From Neopararhizobium haloflavum (GTDB lineage: Bacteria; Pseudomonadota; Alphaproteobacteria; Rhizobiales; Rhizobiaceae), in the NCBI RefSeq assembly GCF_002750855.1, contig NZ_NWUC01000002.1:248001-312000 (forward strand): a DNA stretch of 64,000 bases, in the 5' to 3' direction. This document shows, piece after piece, positions 28,548 through 37,339 of the stretch. Numbering within the stretch: position 1 is the stretch's first letter; each line of letters begins with the position of its first letter. Below the pieces are notes generated by a model that searched no databases, was not told the DNA's origin, and was given only the letters and a program-made list of their open reading frames with translations. Made by a program: the position numbers and the translations under genes.

Positions 28548-29525
28548 TTGGCAAATGGGAGCGAATACAGCCGGGACCGGTTGATGCGTCGCGGTCTCAA
28601 GCTGATTCATCTTCGTTTAATCGCCGCGCTGGCCGACACGGGGCAGATCAGCGCGGCGGCGGGCCAGCTCGCCATCTCGCAGCCAGCCGCCTCGCGCCTG
28701 CTCGGCGAACTCGATCGCATCGTCGGCACCAGGCTCCACACGCGCCACCCACGCGGCATTGTCCTTAGCGAACCGGGCAGCCGGCTGGCGGAGTGGGCCC
28801 ACCGCGTGCTGCGCGATCTCGACGCCGCCGACCGCGAGATCGACGAGCTGGCGGCCGGGCAGCGCGGCCTGGTGGGCATCGGCGCGGTGACCGGACCGGC
28901 GCTGGAACTGGTGTTGCCGGTGCTGCGGCAATGCCGTGTGACCCATCCGGGGATCTCGGCCAACATCGTCGTCGACACCAGCGACAAGCTCTCCGAATTG
29001 CTGATGAGCGACCGCCTCGACTTTTATGTCGGCCGGATCCCCCAGGATCATGACCACAGCGCATTCAGGGCCGACCTCATCGGTCACGAACCAGTGAGCC
29101 TGATCGTGCGGCGCCAGCACCCTCTGACGCGGGGCGGAGCGCCGACGCTGGCACAATGCGTTCTCTATGACTGGGTGCTCCAGGCGCCGGGGGGATTGCT
29201 GCGGCACACCGTCGAAACCTATCTGCTGGAACGGGGCCTTCCACTGCCCGCCCGTGTCATCAGTACGTCATCGACGCTGATGACGCTGGCGCTGATATCG
29301 CAATCGAATGCCATTGCGCCCATCGCACGGTCGGTGGCCGAATTCTTCGGCGGCAACGAGGGGCTTGGCGGCCGCATCGATATTCTGCCAGCGGCAGCGG
29401 ACCTGGTCGTTTCACCCTATTCAATCCTGATGCGCAGCGACCGGGATCTCTCACCTGCCTCGCGCATCATCCATGACATGATCCGCAGCCGGATCGGCGC
29501 CAATGGTGGGACCACGCTTGGCTGA
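28548..29525 (+). CDS. gbpR: LysR regulator of the sugar operon (GbpR type)
   Basis: A 325-residue LysR-type protein. The winged helix is at about 15-75 (LRLIAALADTGQISAAAGQL then ISQPAASRLLGELD), followed by the effector domain (GLVGIGAVTGPALELVLPVL and later GGLLRHTVETYLLERGL). GbpR in Agrobacterium is encoded at the same divergent position and regulates chvE with galactose-type inducers. The TTG at 28548 is chosen because GGAGGAGA lies 7 bases upstream; an ATG at 28584 lacks a ribosome site. The 3' end overlaps the convergent membrane-protein gene by 75 bp. Confidence 0.87.
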   Translation: MANGSEYSRDRLMRRGLKLIHLRLIAALADTGQISAAAGQLAISQPAASRLLGELDRIVGTRLHTRHPRGIVLSEPGSRLAEWAHRVLRDLDAADREIDELAAGQRGLVGIGAVTGPALELVLPVLRQCRVTHPGISANIVVDTSDKLSELLMSDRLDFYVGRIPQDHDHSAFRADLIGHEPVSLIVRRQHPLTRGGAPTLAQCVLYDWVLQAPGGLLRHTVETYLLERGLPLPARVISTSSTLMTLALISQSNAIAPIARSVAEFFGGNEGLGGRIDILPAAADLVVSPYSILMRSDRDLSPASRIIHDMIRSRIGANGGTTLG

Positions 29526-30200
29526 ACGCTCCAGGAGCCAGGCCATATCCCGCCTGCCTTCCGGCAGATCGGCTATGCCTGCCGCCAAGAGCAGCGTGGA
29601 CCCCAGCGCCTCCAGCCCCTCTTCGAGGTGATAAAGCAGGACATAAGAAACGCCGTAGCCGCTCGTGTCGAGAACATAGCCGCCGATCAGTTCGAGGCCG
29701 ATGGCGCCGGCGAAGAAGAGGCCTATGCCAAGGGCCAGGTAGGTGCGCGGAAGAGCGGGCAAGCGCCGCCAGGCGAAGAAGAAAGCCAGCGTGATGACGG
29801 CAGCGATGAGGAGGCCGGGCACCACCCATGCAAAGTGCAGCGCGCCCTCACCCCCTCCAAGTTGCTCGCCAACCGGCTCTAGCCGTTCGTGAATGCCGGC
29901 GAAGTCGTCGAGAGACATGGCAAAGATGATGACGGACATCGTCAGCCATATCCCGACATCTCTCCTGCGTCGGTGCCAGCGCGTATAGGCTGCAATGAGA
30001 TGGGTATAGCCGGCGCCGGTGAGGACGGTGACGCTGTACCAGGTCCAGATGTTCGCTTCGCTCGCCGCGTCAAACAACACGCGCGTTCCTTGCGCCACCG
30101 GCGTCAGGCCAAGGCCCATGGTGAGGCTTGGCAGGCCGATGAGTACAAAGCCGACGCAACACACGGCAATGGCCGCGTGCTCGAGTTGGACCTTCTTCAT
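29451..30200 (-). CDS. Multi-pass membrane protein with DD-HE and EE-E motifs
   Basis: A 249-residue protein with about six transmembrane segments. Polar residues inside or next to membrane helices are notable: SLDDFAGIHE (about 95-104) and, near the end, HLEEGLEALGS. Similar S-x-D-E/D-x(4)-H-E and E-E-x-x-E pairs recur in unnamed bacterial membrane proteins; function is unknown, and a metal site is only a guess. It is 19 bp downstream of the glycosyltransferase gene, so they are probably cotranscribed. The last 75 bp overlap gbpR; an earlier effective end of gbpR or of this protein is not suggested by the sequence. Confidence 0.7.
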   Translation of the reverse strand: MKKVQLEHAAIAVCCVGFVLIGLPSLTMGLGLTPVAQGTRVLFDAASEANIWTWYSVTVLTGAGYTHLIAAYTRWHRRRRDVGIWLTMSVIIFAMSLDDFAGIHERLEPVGEQLGGGEGALHFAWVVPGLLIAAVITLAFFFAWRRLPALPRTYLALGIGLFFAGAIGLELIGGYVLDTSGYGVSYVLLYHLEEGLEALGSTLLLAAGIADLPEGRRDMAWLLERSAKRGPTIGADPAADHVMDDARGR

Positions 30201-30219
30201 GATGGGCTGTCCCGATGGC

Positions 30220-31416
30220 TCAAGGGGTCTTCATCGCCCTTTCGTAGGTTTCAAACGTCTGGTCGGCGCAGCGCTGCCAACTGAACATACCGGCCCTTTC
30301 TAGGCCACGCGCGGAAAGATCCGCGCAAAGCGCGTCATCGTGCGCCAACCGCTCCAGTCCAGAGGCGATCTGTTCAGCGTCTTCCGGGTCGGTAAGGAGT
30401 GCAGCCCCACCCGAAACCTCCGGCATCGAGGCTCGATCGGATGTCAGCACCGGCACACCCGAGGCCATCGCCTCCAGGATCGGCAAGCCAAAGCCTTCAT
30501 AGAGCGAGGGAAAGGCGAAGAACCGCGCACCACCGACAAGGATCGGCAGTTCGGCGGACGGAATGTAGCCAAGTCGCTTCACCGTGCCGGCAGCGACTGC
30601 CGCATCCAGCCGGGCGATCAGTTGTTCGTTGTGCCAGCCGCCACCACCAGCGACGACGAGCGGCAGGGCTCGCGCCACACCGGGCGGCAGCTTTTCCCAG
30701 GCATCGAGCAGGCGTTCCAGATTCTTGCGCGGCTCCAGATTGCCGACGAACAGGGCATAGGCGCCGTAGCCAAGTCCGTATCGGGTCAACTCGCTGGCCG
30801 CCTCCTCTCTGCCGATGGGGCGAAATCCGGCCGCAGGCCCAAGATGGATGACGTCGATCCGTTCGCGTTCGACCCCGCAAAGTTCGACAATTTCCTGGCG
30901 GGTGAATTCCGATACGGCGATGATCCGTTCGGCACGGGCGATGGTGTCGTCCAGCCCGCGCGTCAGCCAGTCCATGCGCTCCCTGGGATGAATGTCCGGA
31001 TAGCGCAGGAAAGACAGGTCGTGAATGGTGGTCACCAGCCGGCCGGCCTGCTGTGGGGCGACGAAGTTCGTCGCATGGCAGACCACCGGCCCGCCGCTCC
31101 CCATATCCTCCATCAGTGCCGCGCGGCGCGTTGCAGACTGGCGCGCGCGCACGGCGTTTATGCCAGACTGGACGAGTTTGCCGAGGCCCGGCAAGGCGAC
31201 GAGACCATCCTTGGCCCGCTTGATGAGCGAGGGGGGCGGCCTTGGCGCATCGACGGCCGCCAGCGCTTCCTCGAACGTCATCAGCCGATCGTCCATCAGA
31301 ACGTCGAAGCGTTCGATCCGCGTGTCGCGCGAAAGGCGCGAAATGAGTTCGAGCGTGTAGACCCCCACGCCGCTGCGCGGCGGATGCAAAGGCCAGCCAT
31401 CGATGACGACCTTCAT
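30220..31416 (-). CDS. GT4-family glycosyltransferase
   Basis: A 398-residue GT-B glycosyltransferase. The N-terminal domain starts MKVVIDGWPLHPPRSGVGVY with the Gly-rich donor-side loop; the C-terminal domain has LFVGNLEPRKNLERLLDAW and the EX7E-type FPSLYEGFGLPILEAMASG motif, which binds the nucleotide sugar. GT4 enzymes of this type add mannose or related sugars to surface polysaccharides. It is encoded next to the uncharacterised membrane protein; no other polysaccharide genes are adjacent. Confidence 0.88.
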   Translation of the reverse strand: MKVVIDGWPLHPPRSGVGVYTLELISRLSRDTRIERFDVLMDDRLMTFEEALAAVDAPRPPPSLIKRAKDGLVALPGLGKLVQSGINAVRARQSATRRAALMEDMGSGGPVVCHATNFVAPQQAGRLVTTIHDLSFLRYPDIHPRERMDWLTRGLDDTIARAERIIAVSEFTRQEIVELCGVERERIDVIHLGPAAGFRPIGREEAASELTRYGLGYGAYALFVGNLEPRKNLERLLDAWEKLPPGVARALPLVVAGGGGWHNEQLIARLDAAVAAGTVKRLGYIPSAELPILVGGARFFAFPSLYEGFGLPILEAMASGVPVLTSDRASMPEVSGGAALLTDPEDAEQIASGLERLAHDDALCADLSARGLERAGMFSWQRCADQTFETYERAMKTP

Positions 31417-31571
31417 CCCGTCCGAAATCCTCTCCGCGTGTTGGAAATCTGGCGTCCCTGAACAGGGCGCATTGTGGTCATCGGCGCGTCAAGGGGCAAC
31501 CGCTGGAGCGCAGCTGAGGCTGCACATCGTGCGTTTTGCACCGCAATCCGGCAGAAAAGCGACCGAAGGCG

Positions 31572-32534
31572 TTACGCCACCCGGTCGCCTGGCGCCTCAC
31601 CACGAAAATAGGCATCGAGATTGTCGAGCGCGCGAAAGCCCATGGCATCGCGGGTCTCGAACGTCGCCGAGCCGATGTGCGGGAGGAGGAAGACATTGTC
31701 GAGCGCGGCGAGACGGGCGTTGCCTCCCGGCTCGTCCTTGAAGACATCGAGACCGGCGGCAAAAACCTTCCCCGACGTCAGAGCGCCGATCAGCGCGTCT
31801 TCATCGACAAGGGCGCCGCGCGCGGTGTTCACCAGGATGGCGCCGTCGGGCAGCTGCGCCAGACGGTCGGCGTTGATGAGGTCACGCGTGTCGGGCGTCG
31901 TCGGACAATGCAGGGAAAGCACGTCGGAGACCGCCAAGAGCCCCTCGAGCGTGTCATGGAAGATGGCGCCCTTCTCCTCGGCCGGATCGAGGCGGCGGCG
32001 ATTGTGATAGTGGATCTCCATGCCGAAGCCCCGCGCGCGCTCGGCAGCGACCTGGCCGACACGCCCCATGCCGAGCACGCCGAATCGCTTGCCGGTGACC
32101 TGGCGTCCGACCATGAAGGCAGGCGACCAGAAGGACCATTTGCCCTCGCGCACGAGACGGTCCCCCTCCGCACCGCGCCTTGCCGCACCGAGCATGCAAA
32201 GCATGGCGATCTCGGCCGTGGCATCGGAAAGGACGTCGGGCGTGTTGGTGACGACAATGCCCTTTGCGCGCGCGGCGTCGAGATCGACATGATCGGTCCC
32301 GACCGAATGGTTGGCAATGATCTTCAGGCCGGCGGGAAGCGCACCGATCACCTCGGCGGAGAAGTGCTCGGAGTGGCATGGCAGAACCGCGTCGACGGCG
32401 GAGCAACGCTCAAGCAGTTCATCACGCGAGAAGACGTGGTCATCCTCGTTGAATTCGACGTCGTAGTCGCGCGCCGCGCGCGTCTGCACGCCATCCGTCA
32501 GGCGACGGGTTATCAGAAGACGGGGACGAGCCAT
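31572..32534 (-). CDS. D-isomer 2-hydroxyacid dehydrogenase
   Basis: A 320-residue NAD(P)-dependent dehydrogenase of the glyoxylate/hydroxypyruvate reductase type. Motifs are IIANHSVGTDHVDLDAAR, the nucleotide-binding GKRFGVLGMGRVGQVAAERA (about 148-167), LVNTARGALVDEDALI with the catalytic Arg, and LLPHIGSATFETRD with the catalytic His. It would reduce glyoxylate or hydroxypyruvate. It follows the small membrane protein and amidase genes by 15 bp, so it is probably part of the amidase-TRAP transcription unit. Confidence 0.88.
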   Translation of the reverse strand: MARPRLLITRRLTDGVQTRAARDYDVEFNEDDHVFSRDELLERCSAVDAVLPCHSEHFSAEVIGALPAGLKIIANHSVGTDHVDLDAARAKGIVVTNTPDVLSDATAEIAMLCMLGAARRGAEGDRLVREGKWSFWSPAFMVGRQVTGKRFGVLGMGRVGQVAAERARGFGMEIHYHNRRRLDPAEEKGAIFHDTLEGLLAVSDVLSLHCPTTPDTRDLINADRLAQLPDGAILVNTARGALVDEDALIGALTSGKVFAAGLDVFKDEPGGNARLAALDNVFLLPHIGSATFETRDAMGFRALDNLDAYFRGEAPGDRVA

Positions 32535-32549
32535 ATCTCAACCTATGCT

Positions 32550-32708
32550 TCAAGAGGACCGGTTGTTCGGCTTCAGGAAGTCGTAGGCCGCCAACAGAAT
32601 GGTGATGCCGACCACCACCGACAGATCGAGGCGCGGCACTTCGTAGATCAGGATGCCGAGAAATGCTGCCAGAACGGCAAGGGCGATGACGGCAATCGTC
32701 TTGTTCAT
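32550..32708 (-). CDS. Small two-span membrane protein
   Basis: A 52-residue protein starting MNKTIAVIALAVLAAFLGIL, with a second hydrophobic segment (SVVVGITILLAAYDFL) and the end KPNNRSS. The ATG at 32706-32708 has AAAGGA about 10 bases upstream; longer upstream reading is rejected as it overlaps amidase in another frame. The family was not recognised. It lies 22 bp after the amidase and 15 bp before the hydroxyacid dehydrogenase, hence in the same operon. Confidence 0.6.
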   Translation of the reverse strand: MNKTIAVIALAVLAAFLGILIYEVPRLDLSVVVGITILLAAYDFLKPNNRSS

Positions 32709-32730
32709 GGGTCCCGTTCCTTTGTCTCGT

Positions 32731-34092
32731 CTATTGCGTTTGCTCTTCGGCCAGATAGCCCTCGAGCCATCGTGCCGTGCGCAGCAACCGGCCGTCGCCA
32801 TGGCTGGGGCCGATCATCTGAAGACCCATCGGCATGCCGGCTTCATCGGTGAAGAGCGGCAGGCTGACGGCCGGCGTTCCACACAAGGTCCACACCCCGT
32901 TGAAGACCGGATTGCCCGTCGACGCGAACCCGGCGGGCGCCGGCCCCGTGGCAGCGGGCATGATGATCGCGTCGCAGCGCTCGAACACCTCGTCAAGCGC
33001 CGCGTTGAGAAGACCGCGCCAGTCGAGCGCGGCAATATAGTCGCGCGCGGGTATGGCTTTGCCCTCGCCCATCATGGCAGCGACGGATGGCGGCAGCTGA
33101 TCGCCGGCCTTCTTCTCATAGGCATAGTAGCATTTGGCCATCTCGGCCGCATAGATCGTGCGATGCTGCGCCAGCGCTTCCTCGAAGGCGCGGGGCAAAT
33201 TGACCTCGAAGCACTGATCGCCGAGAACGGTGACCAGTTCCTCAACCGCTTCCTTCATCGCCGGCTCGGCCTCTTCCCAGCCGAACGGACGAATAAAGGC
33301 CAGGACGGGCGTGAGCGGCGGCTTGGAGGCCGCGGTTTCGATCAGCCTCGGACCCGGTGCCATTGAAGTCGCCGGATCGGACGGGCAGTAGCCGGCAAGC
33401 ACATCGGCGAGAAGTGCGGCATCTTCTGCCCGCGCGCCATAGACACCGACCGTATCCAGCGTCGGCGCGGAGCGAAGAATGCCAGTGCGCGGGATGACGC
33501 CGTAAGTCGGCTTGAAGCCGGTTACGCCGCAATAGGAGGCCGGGCGGATGATCGACCCGCCGGTCTGCGTGCCGATCGCCAGCGGAACCATGTGCGCGGC
33601 CACGGCAGCAGCGGAGCCGGACGAGGACCCGCCCGGCGTGTGCGCTGCGTTGTGCGGGTTGGTCGTCTTGCCGGAATCGAGAAAGGCGAGTTCCGTCGTC
33701 ACGGTTTTCCCCATGACGATGGCGCCGGCCTGCTTGAGGCGCTCGACGACGAACGCATCGGTCTTTGGCACGCGGCCCTTGTCCATCGCCGAGCCGTTCT
33801 CCGTTGGAATGCGGGCCGTGTCGATGATGTCCTTGATGCCGACCGGCAGGCCGTGAAGCGGGCCGATGGGCTTGCCATGCTTGCGACGAAGATCGAGCGC
33901 TTCGGCCTGTTTCAGGGCGAAGTCGGAATCGAGCCAGGCCCAGGCCTTCACCTCTGGCTCCCGGCGAGCGATGACCTCCAGGCACGCGGCTGTCAGATCG
34001 ACAGCGCGCAGTGCTCCGCTTTCAAGGCGTTTCTTGAGAGTTGCGGCACCCAGGGCGATCAACGCCTCGGGTGCCTCCTTGCGCTTAACCAT
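32731..34092 (-). CDS. Amidase (amidase-signature family)
   Basis: A 453-residue amidase-signature hydrolase with the Ser-cisSer-Lys triad: the lysine in LPVGIKDIIDT (about residue 86), GGSSSGSAAAVAA with the cis-serine, and GTQTGGSIIRPAS with the nucleophile serine. The C-terminal VSLPLFTDEAGMPMGLQMIG is typical. It hydrolyses an amide to acid plus ammonia; specificity is unknown. It overlaps dctM by 8 bp, suggesting that the TRAP system imports an amide or the organic acid it yields. Confidence 0.9.
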   Translation of the reverse strand: MVKRKEAPEALIALGAATLKKRLESGALRAVDLTAACLEVIARREPEVKAWAWLDSDFALKQAEALDLRRKHGKPIGPLHGLPVGIKDIIDTARIPTENGSAMDKGRVPKTDAFVVERLKQAGAIVMGKTVTTELAFLDSGKTTNPHNAAHTPGGSSSGSAAAVAAHMVPLAIGTQTGGSIIRPASYCGVTGFKPTYGVIPRTGILRSAPTLDTVGVYGARAEDAALLADVLAGYCPSDPATSMAPGPRLIETAASKPPLTPVLAFIRPFGWEEAEPAMKEAVEELVTVLGDQCFEVNLPRAFEEALAQHRTIYAAEMAKCYYAYEKKAGDQLPPSVAAMMGEGKAIPARDYIAALDWRGLLNAALDEVFERCDAIIMPAATGPAPAGFASTGNPVFNGVWTLCGTPAVSLPLFTDEAGMPMGLQMIGPSHGDGRLLRTARWLEGYLAEEQTQ

Positions 34093-35500
34093 AGACCAGA
34101 TTCGGCAGCCAATAGACGATTTGCGGGAAGACGTAGACCGTCACCATGGCAATGATCACCATCGCCAGATACGGCATACATCCCTTGAAGATGGAGGTCA
34201 GCCTGACCTCCGATGGCGCGATGCCCTTCAGATAGTAGGCCGACATCGCCATTGGCGGGGTCAGGAACGACGTCTGCAGGTTGAGTGCCACCAGGATCCC
34301 GAAGAACAGCGGATCGACACCGAACTGATCGAGCAGCGGCAGGAAGATGGGTACGAAGATGATGATGATCTCCGACCATTCCAGCGGCCAGCCGAGCAGG
34401 AAGATGATGATCTGCGCGAGGATGAGGAAGGTGACCGTGTTGAGATCCAGCCCTTCGACGAAGTGAGCGATCAGGTTCTCGCCGCCGAGATAGGAGAACA
34501 CGGACGAGAAGGTGTAGGAACCGACGAAGAGCCAGCAGACCATCGCGGTGGTGCGCACCGTCAGATAGACCGACTCACGCAGGCGTTGCCAGGTGAGCGC
34601 CCGATAGACCACCGCCAGCACCAGACCACCGAGCGCGCCGATCGATGCCGCTTCCGTCGGTGTGGCCAAGCCGAAGAGGATCGAGCCGAGCACCGAGAGA
34701 ATGAGAACCGCAAGCGGCAGGAACGACGTCGCGATCATGAAGATCAGCTTGCCGACCGGCACGTCCGGGACGTCGCCCGGCGCGGGTTTCGGCGCCACAC
34801 TCGGTTGCATGATGGCCCGGCCGACCACGTAGAGCAGATAGAGGCCGGTCAGGAGCAGGCCCGGCAGCAGCGCGCCGGCATAAAGCCTGACGATCGACAC
34901 GCCCGACGCCGCGGCATAGACGATCAGCATGATCGATGGCGGGATCAGGATCCCGAGCGTCCCGCCGGCGCAGATGATGCCGGACGCGAAGCTGTGATCG
35001 TAGCGCGCCCGGAGCATGGCCGGGAGGGCCAGAAGCCCCATCAGCGTCACCACGGCGCCGACGATGCCGGTCGCCGTCGCGAAGAACATGCAGGTGATGA
35101 GCGCGGCGACGCCGAGCGAACCGGGAATGTTTTTAGATGCGATGTTGAGTGTGGTGAACAGCCGTTCGACGATGTTGGCCCGCTCGACGATGTAGCCCAT
35201 GAACAGGAACAGCGGGACGGCCGTCAGAACCTCGTTCGACATGACCGTGTAAGTCTGGTTCACGAAAAGGTCGAAGATGCGGTTGTTGAAGAACCCTTCG
35301 ATCCATAACTGGACCGATTCGAACCCGCCCGCGCCTTCTTCCAATCGGAAATATTCGCGCCACATGCGGCTCGGATCGAAATAGGCGTAGTAGCCAAAGC
35401 CGATGCCCATCGCCATGAGCGTGAATGCAATGGGGAAGCCGAGGAACACCAGGAATATGAAAATCCCCAGCATTGCGATTGCGATTTGCGGATCGGTCAT
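34085..35500 (-). CDS. TRAP transporter large permease (DctM)
   Basis: A 471-residue inner-membrane protein with about twelve to thirteen transmembrane segments, the DctM/IT-superfamily unit of a tripartite ATP-independent periplasmic transporter. Visible are GTLGILIPPSIMLIVYA, a GxxTPTEAASIGALGG segment (GLATPTEAASIGALGG) and a LEWSEIIIIFVPIFLPLL stretch. It uses a sodium or proton gradient to import substrate delivered by the DctP-type protein. It overlaps dctQ by 4 bp (ATGA) and amidase by 8 bp. The large subunit belongs to the branch often annotated mannitol/chloroaromatic or alpha-keto acid transport. Confidence 0.92.
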   Translation of the reverse strand: MTDPQIAIAMLGIFIFLVFLGFPIAFTLMAMGIGFGYYAYFDPSRMWREYFRLEEGAGGFESVQLWIEGFFNNRIFDLFVNQTYTVMSNEVLTAVPLFLFMGYIVERANIVERLFTTLNIASKNIPGSLGVAALITCMFFATATGIVGAVVTLMGLLALPAMLRARYDHSFASGIICAGGTLGILIPPSIMLIVYAAASGVSIVRLYAGALLPGLLLTGLYLLYVVGRAIMQPSVAPKPAPGDVPDVPVGKLIFMIATSFLPLAVLILSVLGSILFGLATPTEAASIGALGGLVLAVVYRALTWQRLRESVYLTVRTTAMVCWLFVGSYTFSSVFSYLGGENLIAHFVEGLDLNTVTFLILAQIIIFLLGWPLEWSEIIIIFVPIFLPLLDQFGVDPLFFGILVALNLQTSFLTPPMAMSAYYLKGIAPSEVRLTSIFKGCMPYLAMVIIAMVTVYVFPQIVYWLPNLVYG

Positions 35501-36120
35501 TTGCGGTCTCCCTCGCCAGCGGGATGTTCACCGCCGACAATCGGCACACCGCCCTCCATCTTGCTGCCTTCCTGCAAGAGAAGGTCTTCCGTTTCCATGA
35601 CGTCCGGCTCCGGATCGCGCCAATAGCCTTCCCTGATGCACAGGATGCACCGGCAGACCTGCGCAATCCCCTGTACGAAGAGCAAAAGCCCCGCCGCGAC
35701 GATCACCGTCTTGAACTGGTAGATCGGGATACCGGCCGGGCTGTTGATGCTGACCTCGCCGTAGCTCCACGAGCGAGAGGCGTATTTTGCACCGGACACG
35801 ATGAGCGCCAGCACGCCGGGGAAGAAGAACAGGAAATAGAGAACCAGTTCCACCTTGGCCTGCGTCTGCGGCTTCCAGGTCCGATAGATGAAGTCGCCGC
35901 GGACATGGCCTCCGCGCGAGAGCGTATAGGCTCCACCCATCATGAACAGGGAGCCATAAAGAATGAACGAAACGTCGAAGGCCCAGGGCGTCGGGTTGTT
36001 GAAAAGGTAACGCACGAGAACTTCGTAGGACATGCCGAAGGTCATCATGATGATGAGCCAGGCGAACGCCTTGCCGAACCATGCCGAAAGGGCGTCAGCA
36101 AAGTTGATGAACCGAACCAT
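35497..36120 (-). CDS. TRAP transporter small permease (DctQ)
   Basis: A 207-residue membrane protein with four transmembrane segments in the DctQ pattern (FLVRYLFNNPTPWAFDVS-like, here VLVRYLFNNPTPWAFDVSFI, and GGHVRGDFIYRTWKP). It has a hydrophilic C-terminal tail of about 45 residues. It partners DctM and is translated just before it with a 4-bp overlap. It lies 85 bp after the binding-protein gene, across a strong hairpin. Confidence 0.9.
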   Translation of the reverse strand: MVRFINFADALSAWFGKAFAWLIIMMTFGMSYEVLVRYLFNNPTPWAFDVSFILYGSLFMMGGAYTLSRGGHVRGDFIYRTWKPQTQAKVELVLYFLFFFPGVLALIVSGAKYASRSWSYGEVSINSPAGIPIYQFKTVIVAAGLLLFVQGIAQVCRCILCIREGYWRDPEPDVMETEDLLLQEGSKMEGGVPIVGGEHPAGEGDRK

Positions 36121-36147
36121 GGGATTCCCCGGTAGGTAGCTTGAAGA

Positions 36148-36178
36148 AGCCCGGCAAGAGCTGTTTTCTTGCCGGGCT
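36148..36178 (-). repeat. Intercistronic hairpin between TRAP binding protein and permease
   Basis: AGCCCGGCAAGA (36148-36159) and TCTTGCCGGGCT (36167-36178) form a perfect 12-bp stem with a 7-base loop, 27 bp after the binding-protein stop. On the transcribed strand only a short TTCTTC follows, so partial termination or 3'-end protection is likely, lowering permease relative to binding protein. Confidence 0.7.
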
Positions 36179-36205
36179 CACCATTTCACTCACATTCGAG
36201 CAAGC

Positions 36206-37339
36206 TCAGAGTTTCAGCTTACCCGGGAAATAGTGCTCGTAGGCCAGCTGATAGTCGGGCGTGTTCATCAGTTCGTAATAGGTCACGCGCTCGACCCAGT
36301 CGCGCTGGCTCTGAAGAACGCGGGAGATGTACTCATCCTGATCGAGTTCTTCGATCAGCCGGTCCCAGCCCTCAAGCTGCGCCTGCAGGATCTCGTCGGA
36401 GGTCCTGTGAACCTTCGTGCCGCCGGCTTCCAGCTCAGCAAGGTCGCGCGAGTAATTGTCGAGCGCCTTGGCCGTGTTGGCCGTAGCGGAGGCTTCCACA
36501 GCATAGACCAGGATCGATCTGAGGTCTTCGTCCAGATCTTCGAGGAAAGGCCGGTTGAAGATGAACTCGAACTGCTCGGCCGCCTGGTGATAGGACGCGA
36601 GGTAGTAGTTCTCGGCCACGTCCTGCGCGCCGAAGCGACGGTCGGAGGTCGGGTTGTTGAACTCGAAGGCGTCGATGACGCCGCGCTCCATGGCGGGAAC
36701 GATTTCACCGCCAGGCAGCTGGGCGACACTCATGCCCATGCCCTGCAGCAGATCGGCGGCGAGGCCGACCGTGCGGTACTTGAAGCCCTCGATGTCGGCG
36801 ACCGTGTTGACCTCGTTCTTGAACCAGCCGAACGGCTGTGCCGGCATCGGCATGCCGAGATAGCCGATGACGTCGAGGCCGAGAATGTCCTGCGTGAGCT
36901 CACGATAGAGCTCGTCGCCGCCGCCGGCATAGAACCATGAAAGCAGCGTTGTCGGATTCCCGCCCAGAACCGGGCCGGTGCCGAACATGGAAGCGCCCTT
37001 GTGCTTGCCGTACCAATAGGCGCAGACCGAGTGCGCGATATCGATAACGCCGTCCGACACACCGTCCATGACCTGAAAGGCGCCAACCACGGCGCCGGCC
37101 GGAAGGAGGTCGATCGTCATGCGGCCGCCGGACATCGCTTCGACGCGATCGGCGTAATCCTGCGCCATTTCCTGCCAAACGTCCGAGGATGGCCATGATG
37201 TCTGCATGCGGACGACGAGCGGCGACTGCGCGAGAACGGCAGGTGCTGCGAGCGTGGAACCGGCCGCCGCGCCCCCGAGGACGGCGCTGCCGCGCAGGAA
37301 CGACCGGCGTGAGACGGTCTTGTTGTCTTTGGATGTCAT
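36206..37339 (-). CDS. TRAP substrate-binding protein, Tat-exported
   Basis: A 377-residue DctP/TakP-like periplasmic binding protein. The N-terminus has a twin-arginine motif SRRSFLRG (10-17) followed by an Ala/Gly-rich hydrophobic stretch ending LAAPAVLAQ. The mature part contains SSDVWQEMAQDYADRVEAMS and FNNPTSDRRFGAQDVAENYY, the pattern of the TakP (alpha-keto acid) branch. The ATG at 37337-37339 is used because GGGAGAGAG lies just upstream; an earlier ATG overlaps that site. It is the first gene of the TRAP-amidase operon. Confidence 0.9.
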   Translation of the reverse strand: MTSKDNKTVSRRSFLRGSAVLGGAAAGSTLAAPAVLAQSPLVVRMQTSWPSSDVWQEMAQDYADRVEAMSGGRMTIDLLPAGAVVGAFQVMDGVSDGVIDIAHSVCAYWYGKHKGASMFGTGPVLGGNPTTLLSWFYAGGGDELYRELTQDILGLDVIGYLGMPMPAQPFGWFKNEVNTVADIEGFKYRTVGLAADLLQGMGMSVAQLPGGEIVPAMERGVIDAFEFNNPTSDRRFGAQDVAENYYLASYHQAAEQFEFIFNRPFLEDLDEDLRSILVYAVEASATANTAKALDNYSRDLAELEAGGTKVHRTSDEILQAQLEGWDRLIEELDQDEYISRVLQSQRDWVERVTYYELMNTPDYQLAYEHYFPGKLKL

